Counted from the first letter of the stretch, positions 7,690 to 16,345 are shown. The stretch is 36,075 bases of DNA from Paenibacillus gyeongsangnamensis (GCF_027533625.1 NZ_JAQAGZ010000039.1:1-36075); one strand, 5' to 3'. Notes: generated by a model from the sequence alone, not told the origin. Made by a program: numbers and translations.

Positions 7690-8340
7690 CTGTGAAGTGA
7701 AAGAGGAAGATAAAAGAAATCGTAGGTGCTTGGTCTAATGAATTAAGCTAACTGGCGGAAGAGTACTAAAAAGATTACGGATTGCCTTTACATATAAGTT
7801 AAATTCCAACGCAACCAACATAAACCCAAGATATGCCGCGGAAACGAACTACTTGACTCAAATCGCTCTTTCGGCCAATCGGCAGGCGAGTTATTCGTCG
7901 TCCCTTCGTATGACATGACTTGGCCGGGCAATGAAAAGAACATTTTGCTTGAAGGCAGGAAGCTGTAGATGGACCAGATACAGTTGGTAATAACTTATTT
8001 TGTCTTCAATTTGAACATAATTTTACAGTTGGAACATAAATGACGCAGGTTCTTTCCTTGACGGAACGGGCTTTTTTTTGCTTTTACATTCAAAATTTTA
8101 TAAGCGGCCCGATTGAGTGTGGTTTTTTGACAATTGTAGCATCCATGTGACAGCACCATATCCGGGACATCGACATTACATATCTATTATTCTTATTTTG
8201 AGGGAGGTATGTCCAGAATGAAAGAATCGATAGACTCTGATTGGCCAGCACTTTGGACCCTCTAGGTGAGAGCTGGGAATCGATGTTGATAATTGGTTCA
8301 AGCTTACGACCTAACCGAAACTATTAAAGTTGTGGGGGTA
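7690..8340. other. Stretch with no intact gene
   Basis: A short open stretch on the plus strand ends at about 7967 with GELFVVPSYDMTWPGNEKNI; it has no start and no recognised family, so it may be the tail of a lost gene. A weak terminator-like hairpin with a run of eight T lies at about 8053-8080. GAGGGAGG at about 8201 precedes a 15-codon frame at 8218 that is probably not a gene. Confidence 0.35.
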
Positions 8341-8345
8341 AACAT

Positions 8346-8570
8346 ATGAATGTATTACGAAACTCCAAAATGGAGAAGATCGGAATCGGTAGTATTGTTA
8401 AGTCTACTGAGGAATTTAACGAGAAATGTAAGACCGAAGAACAGGATAGTGGTTACTATGTTCCGTTCAAAGGCGTTAAAGTTAAATACATAAGCGCGGG
8501 GTATGTAACTGTATTTGCTAACGGCTATGATAGAACCCACGACGTCAAATGGGTCGAACTGGATAAATAA
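8346..8570 (+). CDS. Small protein of unknown function
   Basis: This 74-residue, Lys/Glu-rich protein is probably soluble. A beta-rich segment, YYVPFKGVKVKYISAGYVTV, is the most regular part. GGGGGT lies about 8 nt upstream of the ATG, a good ribosome binding site. No family is recognised. No repeat element of the cassette type borders it. It lies in an AT-rich stretch with other small unknown genes. Confidence 0.5.
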   Translation: MNVLRNSKMEKIGIGSIVKSTEEFNEKCKTEEQDSGYYVPFKGVKVKYISAGYVTVFANGYDRTHDVKWVELDK

Positions 8571-8636
8571 TATGAGTTGTCATATGAAACTTCGTTGAGT
8601 TTGAACATAAAAATCGTGGCCCGTGCCTGGTTACAT

Positions 8637-8670
8637 TTTACTTCGCAGACTAAAGGTTCTGCGAAGTAAA
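8637..8670. terminator. Perfect 13-bp hairpin, possible bidirectional terminator
   Basis: TTTACTTCGCAGA (8637-8649) is perfectly complementary to TCTGCGAAGTAAA (8658-8670), with an 8-nt loop. The A/T ends could act as a terminator in either direction. It lies between the small gene ending at 8570 and the broken gene starting at 8693. Confidence 0.5.
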
Positions 8671-8692
8671 TGTACAAAATTAAAAAAACGCG

Positions 8693-9386
8693 ATGATCTA
8701 CGTGTCGGATGGTGATGACAAGATGCATTACGCCACTTTCACAGTATCTGGACGAAATATTTTTAATTTTGAGCAGAGTATGATAGAAAGTTTTAAGCAT
8801 ACCGACATTGATCAAGTCCCAGTATCTGCACTATCATTTCCATACACTTCGTTTTATATGAGTTTTGGAAAACAAGAGGACTTGGAGCTCTGGGGTGAAG
8901 GATATTACGTTGATGGGGCCTATATTACTGTATTACCAGGTTTCAAGTCCTTGCAAATAATACTATCCACTGTAAGAGATGATGTAGATTATAAAGATGA
9001 AACAAATTGGATCACAAACCCAGACCGATATTATTACCCGTCATTAAATTTTAGAGGATAGTGGTAAGTTAATCACAGATATCCTTGATGAAGCACTAAA
9101 GAAAGAACTAGAATCTAAAGATACAAGCAGTTTACCCGATTACTCCGATATTTACGAGATTGAAAGTAAAAAAGTATTTGCAATTGATGAAAAGAATAAG
9201 TCATCAAAACTGGAGATTGAAGAAATAAGCGACGGATTCAGAGTTTTCCAGGAAGCGATGAGAATAGTCGTTAATGGAATATGTTACATATCATCATATA
9301 TGGATGATGTAGAGGAGCGCTGGCCGGAAGAGGCTCCCACGCAGCTTGTTGAGAAACTAAATCAACCTAGTAAGAAGAGTGTATAA
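8693..9386 (+). pseudogene. Unknown acidic protein, frameshifted
   Basis: Two frames join to a protein of about 230 residues. The first runs MIYVSDGDDKMHYATFTVSG to RYYYPSLNF and stops at 9061. The second continues from about 9050 as LEDSGKLITDILDEALKKEL and on through FQEAMRIVVNGICYISSYMD to a stop at 9386. The switch lies in the AAATTTT stretch at about 9047-9053, so a one-base slip is likely. The ATG at 8693 has no ribosome binding site, and the N-terminus may also be truncated. No family is recognised. Confidence 0.6.
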
Positions 9387-9422
9387 CAAAAAGCTAGAGC
9401 CGAGCTGCTGTAACTAGGATAT

Positions 9423-9638
9423 ACCAAAGTTAAATTCTGCGGTAAGAAGTTTATCAAGGAAAACGTAACCCTGATACCCTCTGGAGGAGGAGAAAAATCA
9501 GCTCACTGGAGAAGGGGACATTGGAGAAACCAAGCCCATGGTGAAGGATATATGCAGAGAAGGCTGATTTGGATTATGCCTATACTAATCCGGAAAGATA
9601 AATCCATCCCTGATCAAGGACACATCTATTCAGTTTAA
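9423..9638 (+). pseudogene. C-terminal fragment of an unknown gene
   Basis: A 71-codon open stretch has no start codon near its beginning. It contains CGKKFIKENVTLIPSG, SAHWRRGHWRNQAHGEG and RRLIWIMPILIRKD. The HWRRGHWRNQ...G...LIWI pattern is familiar from the last part of small phage- or plasmid-type hypothetical proteins, but no family is named with certainty. An in-frame TAA precedes it, so the rest of the gene is gone. Confidence 0.45.
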
Positions 9639-9744
9639 TGACGGAAGCGGAAGAAGCGGCGCCTACGGCCCCGAGCTGCACGCTGGAACGCGGAAACTGC
9701 TGTACGTAACAGACTCTGGATGATGATTACCCTCGAGCTAAGAT

Positions 9745-9983
9745 TCATTCACAGACGATCATGCGGGAATCCACCCTTCCGCCCGCCGAGCAAACGACGA
9801 ACCGGTCCACGTACTCAATCAGTTCACCGAATTGGCCATGAACCGCAGTCTGCGGATGATTCCCTTGTAATGGGCTCCAAGTTTCATTTCTTCGTATAAA
9901 CCGTTAAAGTAACTGCCGACCAGACTGTCGCCGCTATAGCCATTTATTAATGACTCCTCTCTATAAGAATGTGCCGCCATACC
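9745..9983 (-). pseudogene. Decayed gene remnant
   Basis: On the minus strand one frame reads MAAHSYREESLINGYSGDSL, then GSYFNGLYEEMKLGAHYKG. A second frame continues with NHPQTAVHGQFGELIEYVDR and CSAGGRVDSRMIVCE before a stop at 9745. The two join if one or two bases are shifted near 9865. No family is recognised. The stretches 9640-9744 and 9984-10143 hold nothing I can support. Confidence 0.4.
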
Positions 9984-10143
9984 TTGCAATCCTTAATGAC
10001 CAATACCATTCAAGTTGTTGTCTTTATTACGGAGTTGATATTTATGGCGTGAAAAAAGACAAACCCAGCAGCCATAAGGGCTTCTGGGTTTGCATATGAG
10101 GACTCTAAATTCTCATAACATCCGGACGTGCGTTATTGCTTCG

Positions 10144-11037
10144 TCATCTCTTCTCATCGTTCCCTAATCCGGCCAACTCCTTTAATTGCAGGTAGATGGA
10201 AGCTACATCAAGGTCGCCTTTACCATTCGCATTCGCAGCTAGATAAGTATTAAGAACGGTAGCAACGACGGGCAGCGGCACATTATGGCGGATCGCTTCA
10301 TCGGCCGCCAGCTTCAAGTCCTTGGCCATCAGCTTCAACGCAAACGCGGGAGGGAATTCTTCCTGAAGCAGCATCCCTTTCTTCATTTGAAAAAAGGGTG
10401 TATTCAAAGCAGACTCCGAAATCAATGCGGCAACTTGATCCTTGTTCAGGCCAAGCCCCGACGCCATAACAAGCGCTTCTGAAATCCCCTGCGTGATCAT
10501 GGCCAAGAGCGAGTTAATTACGAGTTTAGCCGCACTGCCGTTGCCGACATCCCCAAAATGAATGGTCGATTTGCCCAGCACTCCGAACATCGGCTGGCAA
10601 CGCTCCACAACATCCGCTTCTCCGCCAACAAGGATGACCAACTGTCCTTCTTGCGCCGGTTTCACCGAACCCGAGACGGGCGCATCCAGAAAATCTCCTC
10701 CGTGCTGATGCACCATTTCGGCAAATTTTCGCGTATCTCCCGGACCGATCGTGCTCATATTCACCACGGTCTTGCCTCGCAGCTCCGACGCCAGGATGCC
10801 ATCGGGCATCGTAAGGAGCTGCTCAATGGCGGCTGCATCGGCGACCATCGTAACAATAACGTCCGAAAGCTCACAAACCTCACGCGGAGATTGAGCCCAC
10901 TTCGCGCCCGCTTGAAGTAACGGCTCGGCCCTTTCCTTGGTACGATTATGTACGTAAACTTCATATCCCGCCCGAAGCAAATTTGCCGCCATCGGGTTCC
11001 CCATTGCACCTAAGCCAATCCAACCAACCGTTTGCAT
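10144..11037 (-). CDS. NAD(P)-dependent beta-hydroxyacid dehydrogenase (3-hydroxyisobutyrate dehydrogenase family)
   Basis: This 297-residue enzyme has the full family pattern: GWIGLGAMGNPMAANLLRAG (Rossmann NAD(P) site at the N-terminus), FLDAPVSGSVKPAQEGQL (substrate-binding motif), and GNGSAAKLVINSLL, with the catalytic Lys. The length is normal. Family members oxidise small beta-hydroxyacids such as 3-hydroxyisobutyrate or tartronate semialdehyde partners, or act as succinic-semialdehyde/glyoxylate reductases; the substrate cannot be chosen from sequence. The start at 11037 is preferred because GGAGG lies 8 nt upstream; a longer frame to 11235 reads into transposase-like debris. The nearest intact neighbour is a divergent SDR gene, so a shared sugar or hydroxyacid pathway is possible but unproven. 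Confidence 0.88.
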   Translation of the reverse strand: MQTVGWIGLGAMGNPMAANLLRAGYEVYVHNRTKERAEPLLQAGAKWAQSPREVCELSDVIVTMVADAAAIEQLLTMPDGILASELRGKTVVNMSTIGPGDTRKFAEMVHQHGGDFLDAPVSGSVKPAQEGQLVILVGGEADVVERCQPMFGVLGKSTIHFGDVGNGSAAKLVINSLLAMITQGISEALVMASGLGLNKDQVAALISESALNTPFFQMKKGMLLQEEFPPAFALKLMAKDLKLAADEAIRHNVPLPVVATVLNTYLAANANGKGDLDVASIYLQLKELAGLGNDEKR

Positions 11038-11079
11038 GACTAATCCCTCCATCTTCTGTAAACGATCCCTCCTTACGAA

Positions 11080-11570
11080 AGTTGGGTTCCTAAAGTATAA
11101 TAATAAAAGCGTCATACAAAAACAAACCGACTGGTGTTTCAGCGGTTCGCGGGCCATACTATAGATCAGGAGGAAGATGAGAAATCTAAACTGAATAATA
11201 AAGTTATAGACTTCGCCGCTGCTGAATGATTTCAAGATCGTGCTGGGTAAAAGTGAAATAGGTGCCCAATTCCCATTCGACGAGATCAGATGGTATTTGC
11301 AAATATTGCAACCGTTCCTTAGGGCTTACCTGTTCTTCCGGAACCAATTTAACTGGCTTGGAAGGGTCGCGACGAACCTGGATTCCGTCACGGCCCACTC
11401 AAAAAAACGCTTCAGAGTTATAAGTCGCCGGTTTCAATTCCATCACTTTTTGCGCGGCTTCCTGGTATCGTGTTAATGTTGGAGTAGCCACATCTTCAAT
11501 TCGAAATACAACCTCTTCCTCTTGGTGGTTGGCTGTTTCAAACCAGCTGATAAAATATTGAAGGATACTA
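11080..11570 (-). pseudogene. Degraded minus-strand gene, part resembling a Tn3-type transposase N-terminus
   Basis: The frame contains QEEEVVFRIEDVATPTLTRY and ends at a TGA (11399-11401). Beyond the TGA the same frame continues with VGRDGIQVRRDPSKPVKLVP and LQIPSDLVEWELGTYFTFTQ, HDLEIIQQRRS, then stops at 11204. The segment ELGTYFTFTQHDLEII...RR resembles the start of the DUF4158 region of Tn3-family transposases; the upstream part is not recognised. A shifted frame after 11230 continues with YNFIIQFRFLIFLLI. Everything points to an old remnant between two intact, divergent metabolic genes. Confidence 0.4.
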
Positions 11571-11600
11571 TTTGCAGTTATGTTAAGGAGGTCGAAGAGA

Positions 11601-12368
11601 TTGAGTGTAGGTTTCGAGGGTAAGGTTGCGCTTGTAACGGGTGGAGCAAGTGGAATCGGCGCAGCCATTGTAAAGCGGTTTGCAGAACAGAAAGTGTCTG
11701 TTGTCATTGCCGACATCACGGAAAAAGGCTTCGAATTATCCGAACACTTGAAATCAAACGGTTATTCCGTCGAATTTATTCGCACGGATATTCGCTCTGC
11801 CAATGAGACGGAGGCCATGGTTTCTTATGCCGAGAAGGCCTTTTCCGGCCTGGACATCCTTATCAATTGCGCCGGAATCTTCCCCAGAGCCGAGCTGTTG
11901 GAAACGACCGAGGAGCTATGGAATAAAATTATGGATATCAATCTCAAGGGTACGTATCATTCGTGCCAGGCAGCCGTACCGGCATTGGTCAGACGGGGGG
12001 AAGGCGTGATTGTAAACATCGGCTCGCTGAATGCTTATGGCGGGGCTCCCAACCTGTTTGCCTATTCGACTTCGAAGGGCGGAGTCATGACGATGACCCT
12101 CAATCTGGCACGATCCCTGGCCAAACATAAAATCCGGGTCAATTGCGTCAATCCGGGATGGGTGGTTACCGAAGGTGAGAAGGAAGTACAGCGCGCGGAA
12201 GGACAGCCTGAAGGTTGGATTGAGGACGGAGGCCGGAAGTTGCCGCTTGGAAGGCTGCAAACCCCAGAAGATATTGCACCTGCTGTCTTGTTTCTCGCTT
12301 CCGGCCAAGCCAACCAGATTACCGGCCAAATCATATCGGTAGACGGAGGCTTAGGATTGTATTATTAG
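11601..12368 (+). CDS. Short-chain dehydrogenase/reductase (glucose 1-dehydrogenase-like)
   Basis: This 255-residue classical SDR has TGGASGIG (cofactor site, residues about 14-21), NCAGIFPRAE, the catalytic Ser in VNIGSLNAYGG, the YSTSK motif (Tyr/Lys), NPGWVVTE, and the C-terminal ITGQIISVDGGLGL. Such enzymes are NAD(P)-dependent and often oxidise or reduce sugars or sugar acids; an aldose 1-dehydrogenase role would feed the xylonate operon at 20 kb, but that is speculation. A TTG start at 11601 is chosen: AAGGAGG (11585-11591) lies 9 nt upstream, while the earlier ATG at 11580 would precede that ribosome binding site. Transcribed divergently from the 3-hydroxyisobutyrate-dehydrogenase-type gene. 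Confidence 0.88.
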   Translation: MSVGFEGKVALVTGGASGIGAAIVKRFAEQKVSVVIADITEKGFELSEHLKSNGYSVEFIRTDIRSANETEAMVSYAEKAFSGLDILINCAGIFPRAELLETTEELWNKIMDINLKGTYHSCQAAVPALVRRGEGVIVNIGSLNAYGGAPNLFAYSTSKGGVMTMTLNLARSLAKHKIRVNCVNPGWVVTEGEKEVQRAEGQPEGWIEDGGRKLPLGRLQTPEDIAPAVLFLASGQANQITGQIISVDGGLGLYY

Positions 12369-12440
12369 CGTTTGTCCATGGAACAGAACTTCTTCATAAT
12401 GTTTTTTAAAAGAAAAAAAATTCATTGAGCCATCATCCAG

Positions 12441-12585
12441 TGTCGGATGACAAGAACATTATCTCATTAAAAGTCGCATAGAATGCGGCTTTTTCATTTT
12501 ATGGGATAAAGTTCTTGTCATTTGGCGATGAGAAGAACTTTATCCCATTCCCGATTTTGACAAGAACATTATCTCATTTCCGACA
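12441..12585 (+). mobile_element. 145-bp MITE, family 1, both ends present
   Basis: The ends are inverted, TGTCGG at 12441 and CCGACA at 12580-12585. The unit GACAAGAACATTATCTCATT occurs near both ends in the same orientation (12449 and 12559). Two GATAAAGTTCTT-type versions of the site lie between them (12503-12520 inverted, 12528-12548 direct). A hairpin AAAAGTCGCAT...ATGCGGCTTTTT (12469-12494) follows the left site. No coding capacity. The 5-bp flanks (TCCAG, GACCT) do not match, so no target duplication is evident. Confidence 0.75.
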
Positions 12586-12627
12586 GACCTTTGGAAAGGG
12601 ATAATAAAAACCTATTCACAGTTCTAA

Positions 12628-12642
12628 CTACTGAACGGGCAG
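12628..12642 (+). repeat. Cassette-type repeat, 3' end only (element G)
   Basis: CTACTGAACGGGCAG matches the 3' end of elements C, D and K. Its 5' half is not visible; the MITE at 12441-12585 lies just upstream and may have helped destroy it. The DUF2199 gene follows 94 bp later. Confidence 0.6.
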
Positions 12643-12735
12643 CATTCCTCAATAAGCCGCGAATTGTTATGGTAAAATTGGTGGAGGTCGATAAATATGA
12701 GATTGAGTTGTGAATCAAACTATTGGAGGAACTGA

Positions 12736-13253
12736 ATGAATAAAATCAAGGGATACACTTGTAGTTGCTGTGGTAAATTCCACGATGAGCTCCCAACAAG
12801 CTATGGAACCGTAGCTCCAGCTTATTACGAATTTGCCCCACCCGAGGAACGAGAAAAAGGTTTGAGCTAAGTGAAGACTTATGCGTCATGGACAATGAAC
12901 ATTTCTTTATTCGAGGATGTGTTGAACTTCCAATAATCGGGACTGATGAAGAATTCATTTGTGGCGTTTGGGTTTCGTTAAGTTAGGCTAATTTTAAGAA
13001 AGTAAAAGAACATTGGAATAATCCAGAATTATTAGAGCCAATGTTTGGATGGTTTTCTACTGCTTTGCCTTGTTATCCTGATACGTTAAACTTAAAGGCA
13101 AAGGTTCACCATAGAACAGATGGTACTAGACCATATATTGAGCTGGAACCGACAGAACACCCGCTGGCGGTAGAACTAAGAAATGGAATTACAATCGAAC
13201 GTGTTCAACAAATAGCTGAAGAGTTATGTGTCAATAACAAGAGCAGTAATTAA
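12736..13253 (+). pseudogene. DUF2199 domain protein, frameshifted and stopped
   Basis: The rebuilt protein of about 172 residues is a DUF2199 protein: KGYTCSCCGKFHDELPTSYG (the CxCCGxxH start), then FELSEDLCVMDNEHFFIRGC, VELPIIGTDEEFICGVWVSL and FGWFSTALPCYPDTLNLKAK, ending IELEPTEHPLAVELRNGI...ERVQQIAEEL. The function of the family is unknown. Two lesions occur: a run of five A at about 12853 shifts frame where four A would preserve it, and a TAG at about 12983 interrupts the SLS-x-ANF segment. The start has TTGGAGGA 7 nt upstream. It lies between elements G and H, so it is one cassette-like unit. Confidence 0.85.
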
Positions 13254-13300
13254 TGATAGTTCAAATTAACCGCCCTGTTTTCATTTTTAAGGAGAAATCA

Positions 13301-13377
13301 ACATTACGGGTAACGATAGCTTAATAAAAAAAATTAAGACGCGGCTGCCGGCATCGATCGGCAGCCGCGTTACGCTA
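13301..13377 (+). repeat. Cassette-type structured repeat (element H)
   Basis: The 5' part ATTACGGGTAACGATAGCTT is followed by a perfect 11-bp stem CGCGGCTGCCG (13340-13350) with CGGCAGCCGCG (13359-13369). The 3' part is not present; instead intron-like sequence begins at about 13378. A second weak 5'-like stretch, TGATAGTTCAAATTAACCG, directly follows the DUF2199 stop at 13254-13272. Confidence 0.8.
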
Positions 13378-13445
13378 GTACGCCCAGCATGGGCGTCATC
13401 TTTAAAGGTGAAAGTCCTGAATGGGGGCTGGAGAGCACCTTAGCT
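13378..13445 (+). ncRNA. Possible 5' end of a group II intron, truncated
   Basis: GTACGCCCAGCATGGGCGTC and the following AAAGGTGAAAGTCCTGAATG resemble the start of bacterial group II introns (GUGCG-type 5' end, a CCCAGCAUGGG stem, and the GGUGAAAGUCC segment). It begins 8 nt after the perfect stem of element H, where group IIC introns usually insert (3' of terminator or attC hairpins). No reverse transcriptase gene or domain V was found, so only a stub would remain. Recognition is from memory of the consensus, hence the low confidence. Confidence 0.4.
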
Positions 13446-13996
13446 GATTTTTTCGTGATTGTGTGTGGGAGTTCCTGATGATATTTTTTTCGTAGAATGT
13501 AAAGCTCATGTTCAACCTTATACTACGCGGCAGCATGCAAATCATTTATACAAATTATATAAGGAGACTTTTCAACAAGACAACAACAGCAGCAAGGGAT
13601 AAGCATTATGAAGCGTTTCGTTCGACCTATTCTCATCCTGCTCAAAATTTGATACAATGGTCACAGTCAAGGCTGAACGTAATAACTCAACTTTCGTAGA
13701 ATGAAATCAAAAGATAAGCATTGCTGTAATTGGGTAAAAGCTTGCTGGAGTTGACGCTGAATGAGAGTCGACCGCTTTCGCTACGATTCGTGATCAAATT
13801 GAGCAGTTGTCGTAGAGCAATCACCCAATCGATTGCCCCCACTTCGTCGTACAATAAAAAAACAAGCCGCCAAACGAGCGAGCAATCGTACTTTGCCTGC
13901 CAGGCGCCAGCAGAATGTAGCGCGAAAACACAATAATCTACGGAAATTTATAATTTCAACCTTCAAAGGGAATAGGTTCCCTAAGACAACCTAACT
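13446..13996. other. Gene-free stretch
   Basis: No gene can be supported. Short frames exist but have neither ribosome binding sites nor recognisable domains. Broken segments such as ESTAFATIRDQIEQLS (around 13765) suggest an old decayed gene whose identity is lost. Confidence 0.3.
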
Positions 13997-14065
13997 ACAC
14001 TAACGAAAACGATAGTGGAGGAGCTTGCTTCAGGCAGCTCCTCTTTTGGTTTATTGAACAGGAAG
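13997..14065 (+). repeat. Cassette-type structured repeat (element I)
   Basis: The 5' part CACTAACGAAAACGATAGTG is followed by stem GAGGAGCT (14018-14025) with AGCTCCTC (14036-14043) and the 3' part TTTATTGAACAGGAAG, a degenerate version of the ACGGGCAG end. The MATE gene begins about 85 bp downstream. Confidence 0.75.
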
Positions 14066-14150
14066 ATTTCGCTAATGACTCGTACGAAATATAATATTAT
14101 AGAAAAATACTTCCTAATGTTAATGTATTACATATTTCGCAGAAAAGAAT

Positions 14151-15548
14151 GTGATATCAGTGTCTCAGCCTCAAGTATGGGTACGAACGCAAGGCTTGCT
14201 GAATAAGTATCTATCCGGGGCCACGATGGATTACAGACAAGTAATCGCCCTTTATCTTCCGATATTGATCGATCAGGCCTTTATCATTGGACTTAATTTG
14301 GTGAATACTGCTATGATCAGCTCAGCGGGGGTAGCGGCTGTCAGCGCGGTTAACACCATTGATTCGCTGAATATGTTCTTAATTAATGTATTCGTGGCCA
14401 TCGCTACTGGTGGAACGGTTGTCGTCGCGCAGTACAAGGGAAGCGGCAATGATTCTATGGTCTCCAAAGCAGCTAGCGCCAGCATTGCTTCTGTTTCCAT
14501 TCTTGCCTTAGGTATCGGCTTATTGGTGATGTTATTGAATATCCATTTGTTAAAGCTTCTCCTGGGATCCGCATCGGCGGATGTGTTGGCAAATGCGAAA
14601 GTGTACCTCATCGGCAGTTGTACTTCTTTCCTAGGCATTGGAGTTGTCCAGGCGGTTAGCGGAGTAATGCGAGGGATCGGGAGATCTCGGATATCGTTGG
14701 TTCTTTCTCTGATCATGAATGCTTTGTATGTGCTTTTGAATTTCGTCTTTATTACCCTGCTGGATATGGGTGTGCTGGGCATGACTATTTCGGTAAATGT
14801 TGCGCGGTTTGCGGCGGCAATATGCGCCCTTATTTATGTGATCAAAATGGATGCATCGCTTCATTTGCGTTTTCTTGAACTCTTCTATGTACCGTGGGCG
14901 ATGGTAAAGAAAATTATGGCGATTGGTCTCCCGTTTGCTGCAGAGCAGATGTTTTTTAACGGTGGGAAAATACTGACACAGGTTTTCATTGTTAGTCTTG
15001 GTACCTACGCCATAGCAACCAACGCCATCGGCGGCACCATTGCAATGCTGTACCAAATTCCTGCCTTAGCCTTGTCCATAACTCTCGTGACGGTGGTCGG
15101 CCAATGCATTGGCGGACGAAATATTGACGATGCCCGAAAGTTCATCAAATCGTTTCTCTGGCTGGCGACCTTTTCGTTTGTTTTGATGACTATCATCCTG
15201 ATGCCGCTATTCTATCCTTTAGTTAGTTTGTTTCATCCACCAGCTGAAATCGTCGACGATATCTTTTGGGTGCTGCTAATCAACGCTATCGCACAGATCC
15301 CGCTCTGGTCGATCAGCTTTCTCTTACCTTCGGGATTGAGAGCGGCGGGAGACTCGCGCTTCACCTCTCTTACTTCGATGCTGACAATGTGGCTTTTTCG
15401 TCTGGTGCTAGGGTATGTGCTTGGAATCATGCTGGGTTTTGGCATCATTGGTGTATGGATTGCGATGAACTGCGAATGGGGCGTGCGGGGCGCTTTATTT
15501 CTATGGCGTTACCGAGGGAAAAAGTGGTATGAGCATAAATTAGTTTAG
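14151..15548 (+). CDS. MATE family efflux transporter
   Basis: This 465-residue, twelve-helix membrane protein belongs to the MATE multidrug/cation antiporter family. Characteristic parts are LPILIDQAFIIGLNLVNTAM (first helix), INVFVAIATGGTVVVAQYKG (helix 2 and following loop), GVMRGIGRSR and, in the second half, GLPFAAEQMFFNGGKILTQV and LPSGLRAAGDSRFTS. It would use an ion gradient to export small molecules. The GTG at 14151 has only a weak purine stretch upstream; an in-frame ATG at 14226 would remove a 25-residue lead that homologues usually have. No regulator is adjacent. It is the largest gene that follows one of the structured repeats. Confidence 0.88.
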   Translation: MISVSQPQVWVRTQGLLNKYLSGATMDYRQVIALYLPILIDQAFIIGLNLVNTAMISSAGVAAVSAVNTIDSLNMFLINVFVAIATGGTVVVAQYKGSGNDSMVSKAASASIASVSILALGIGLLVMLLNIHLLKLLLGSASADVLANAKVYLIGSCTSFLGIGVVQAVSGVMRGIGRSRISLVLSLIMNALYVLLNFVFITLLDMGVLGMTISVNVARFAAAICALIYVIKMDASLHLRFLELFYVPWAMVKKIMAIGLPFAAEQMFFNGGKILTQVFIVSLGTYAIATNAIGGTIAMLYQIPALALSITLVTVVGQCIGGRNIDDARKFIKSFLWLATFSFVLMTIILMPLFYPLVSLFHPPAEIVDDIFWVLLINAIAQIPLWSISFLLPSGLRAAGDSRFTSLTSMLTMWLFRLVLGYVLGIMLGFGIIGVWIAMNCEWGVRGALFLWRYRGKKWYEHKLV

Positions 15549-15639
15549 CCTAATACTTATTTTACGGAGTCTGACAGTACTGTAATTCGAAAAGCCGCGT
15601 AGGCTCAACACATTCTGTATTATGCTTTATTTTCCCAAA

Positions 15640-15675
15640 ACAAAAAAGCCATGGCATTCCGCAGCCATGACTTAA
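15640..15675 (-). terminator. Rho-independent terminator, minus strand
   Basis: Read on the minus strand, AAGTCATGGC and GCCATGGCTT form a stem around an 8-nt loop and are followed by TTTTTTG. It lies just after the stop of the decayed minus-strand gene at 15687. Confidence 0.65.
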
Positions 15676-15686
15676 ATCGGTTTTGG

Positions 15687-16080
15687 TTAGCCCGCGATAC
15701 CCAGCTCACCTAATATCAGTTTTAGTGTTTCCTTCGTATCCCGTCTCGGAATATGCCAAGCACGTAAACATTTTTCAGGTCATCACTAAGCAGGAATTGT
15801 ATTCCCATTTAGCGGAATCAATCCGAGAAATCCTTCCTTGGAGGAGATATCCAAAGGTCTCGTTAAAATAATACCCAGAACCCTCCTCACCTCTATCTCT
15901 ATAGGTGAAGTGCCCAAGGCCTCATATTTTCTGATTTCATTCCTTAATTGTTCCAATATTTTCCTTTCCGTCTAACGATGACCATTAGCTGATCCTCTTC
16001 AGGATCATAAGTTGCAACAGATTCATTCAGTGAAATAATAGAAGCTTTCTGCTTTGACTGCACCATCTAAGCGTATAAGA
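15687..16080 (-). pseudogene. Decayed minus-strand gene, unknown
   Basis: Several frames carry protein-like pieces in order. They are SLNESVATYDPEEDQLMVIV near 16010; LEQLRNEIRKYEALGTSPIE, then VLGIILTRPLDISSKEGFLG near 15900; and WHIPRRDTKETLKLILGELG ending at a TAA (15687-15689) before a good terminator. At least two frameshifts and stops separate them. No family is recognised. The stretch 16081-16290 holds nothing I can support. Confidence 0.45.
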
Positions 16081-16291
16081 TTTCTAGTTTTTGTTTGATT
16101 GCGTTAGGTTCCCTTTTTATCGATGACAGGGATAAGTTCGACAGATTTGAAAGTTTTACATGGTACCAATAATAACGAAATCGGAAAATATGTAGGCCCG
16201 GTGCTGAAGTTAATTTACACTTGGCGGGTATTTTTTCTAAATCTAAATGCTTAGCGTACGTTTTTCGCGTTTTGTTGGCGGCACCCTGGAC

Positions 16292-16345
16292 GGGAATGGG
16301 ATAAAGTTCTTGTCATTTATGACATCAAGTTCTTGTCAACCGACA
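16292..16345 (-). mobile_element. Solo transposon end, family 1
   Basis: On the minus strand it begins TGTCGGTTGACAAGAACTTG, followed by ATGACAAGAACTTTATCCCA. These are the two site variants seen in the 145-bp element at 12441. Only one end is present. Confidence 0.6.

Noticed and set aside
13730..13966. Short frames on both strands upstream of element I
   Set aside because: They overlap each other, lack ribosome binding sites and show no recognisable domain.
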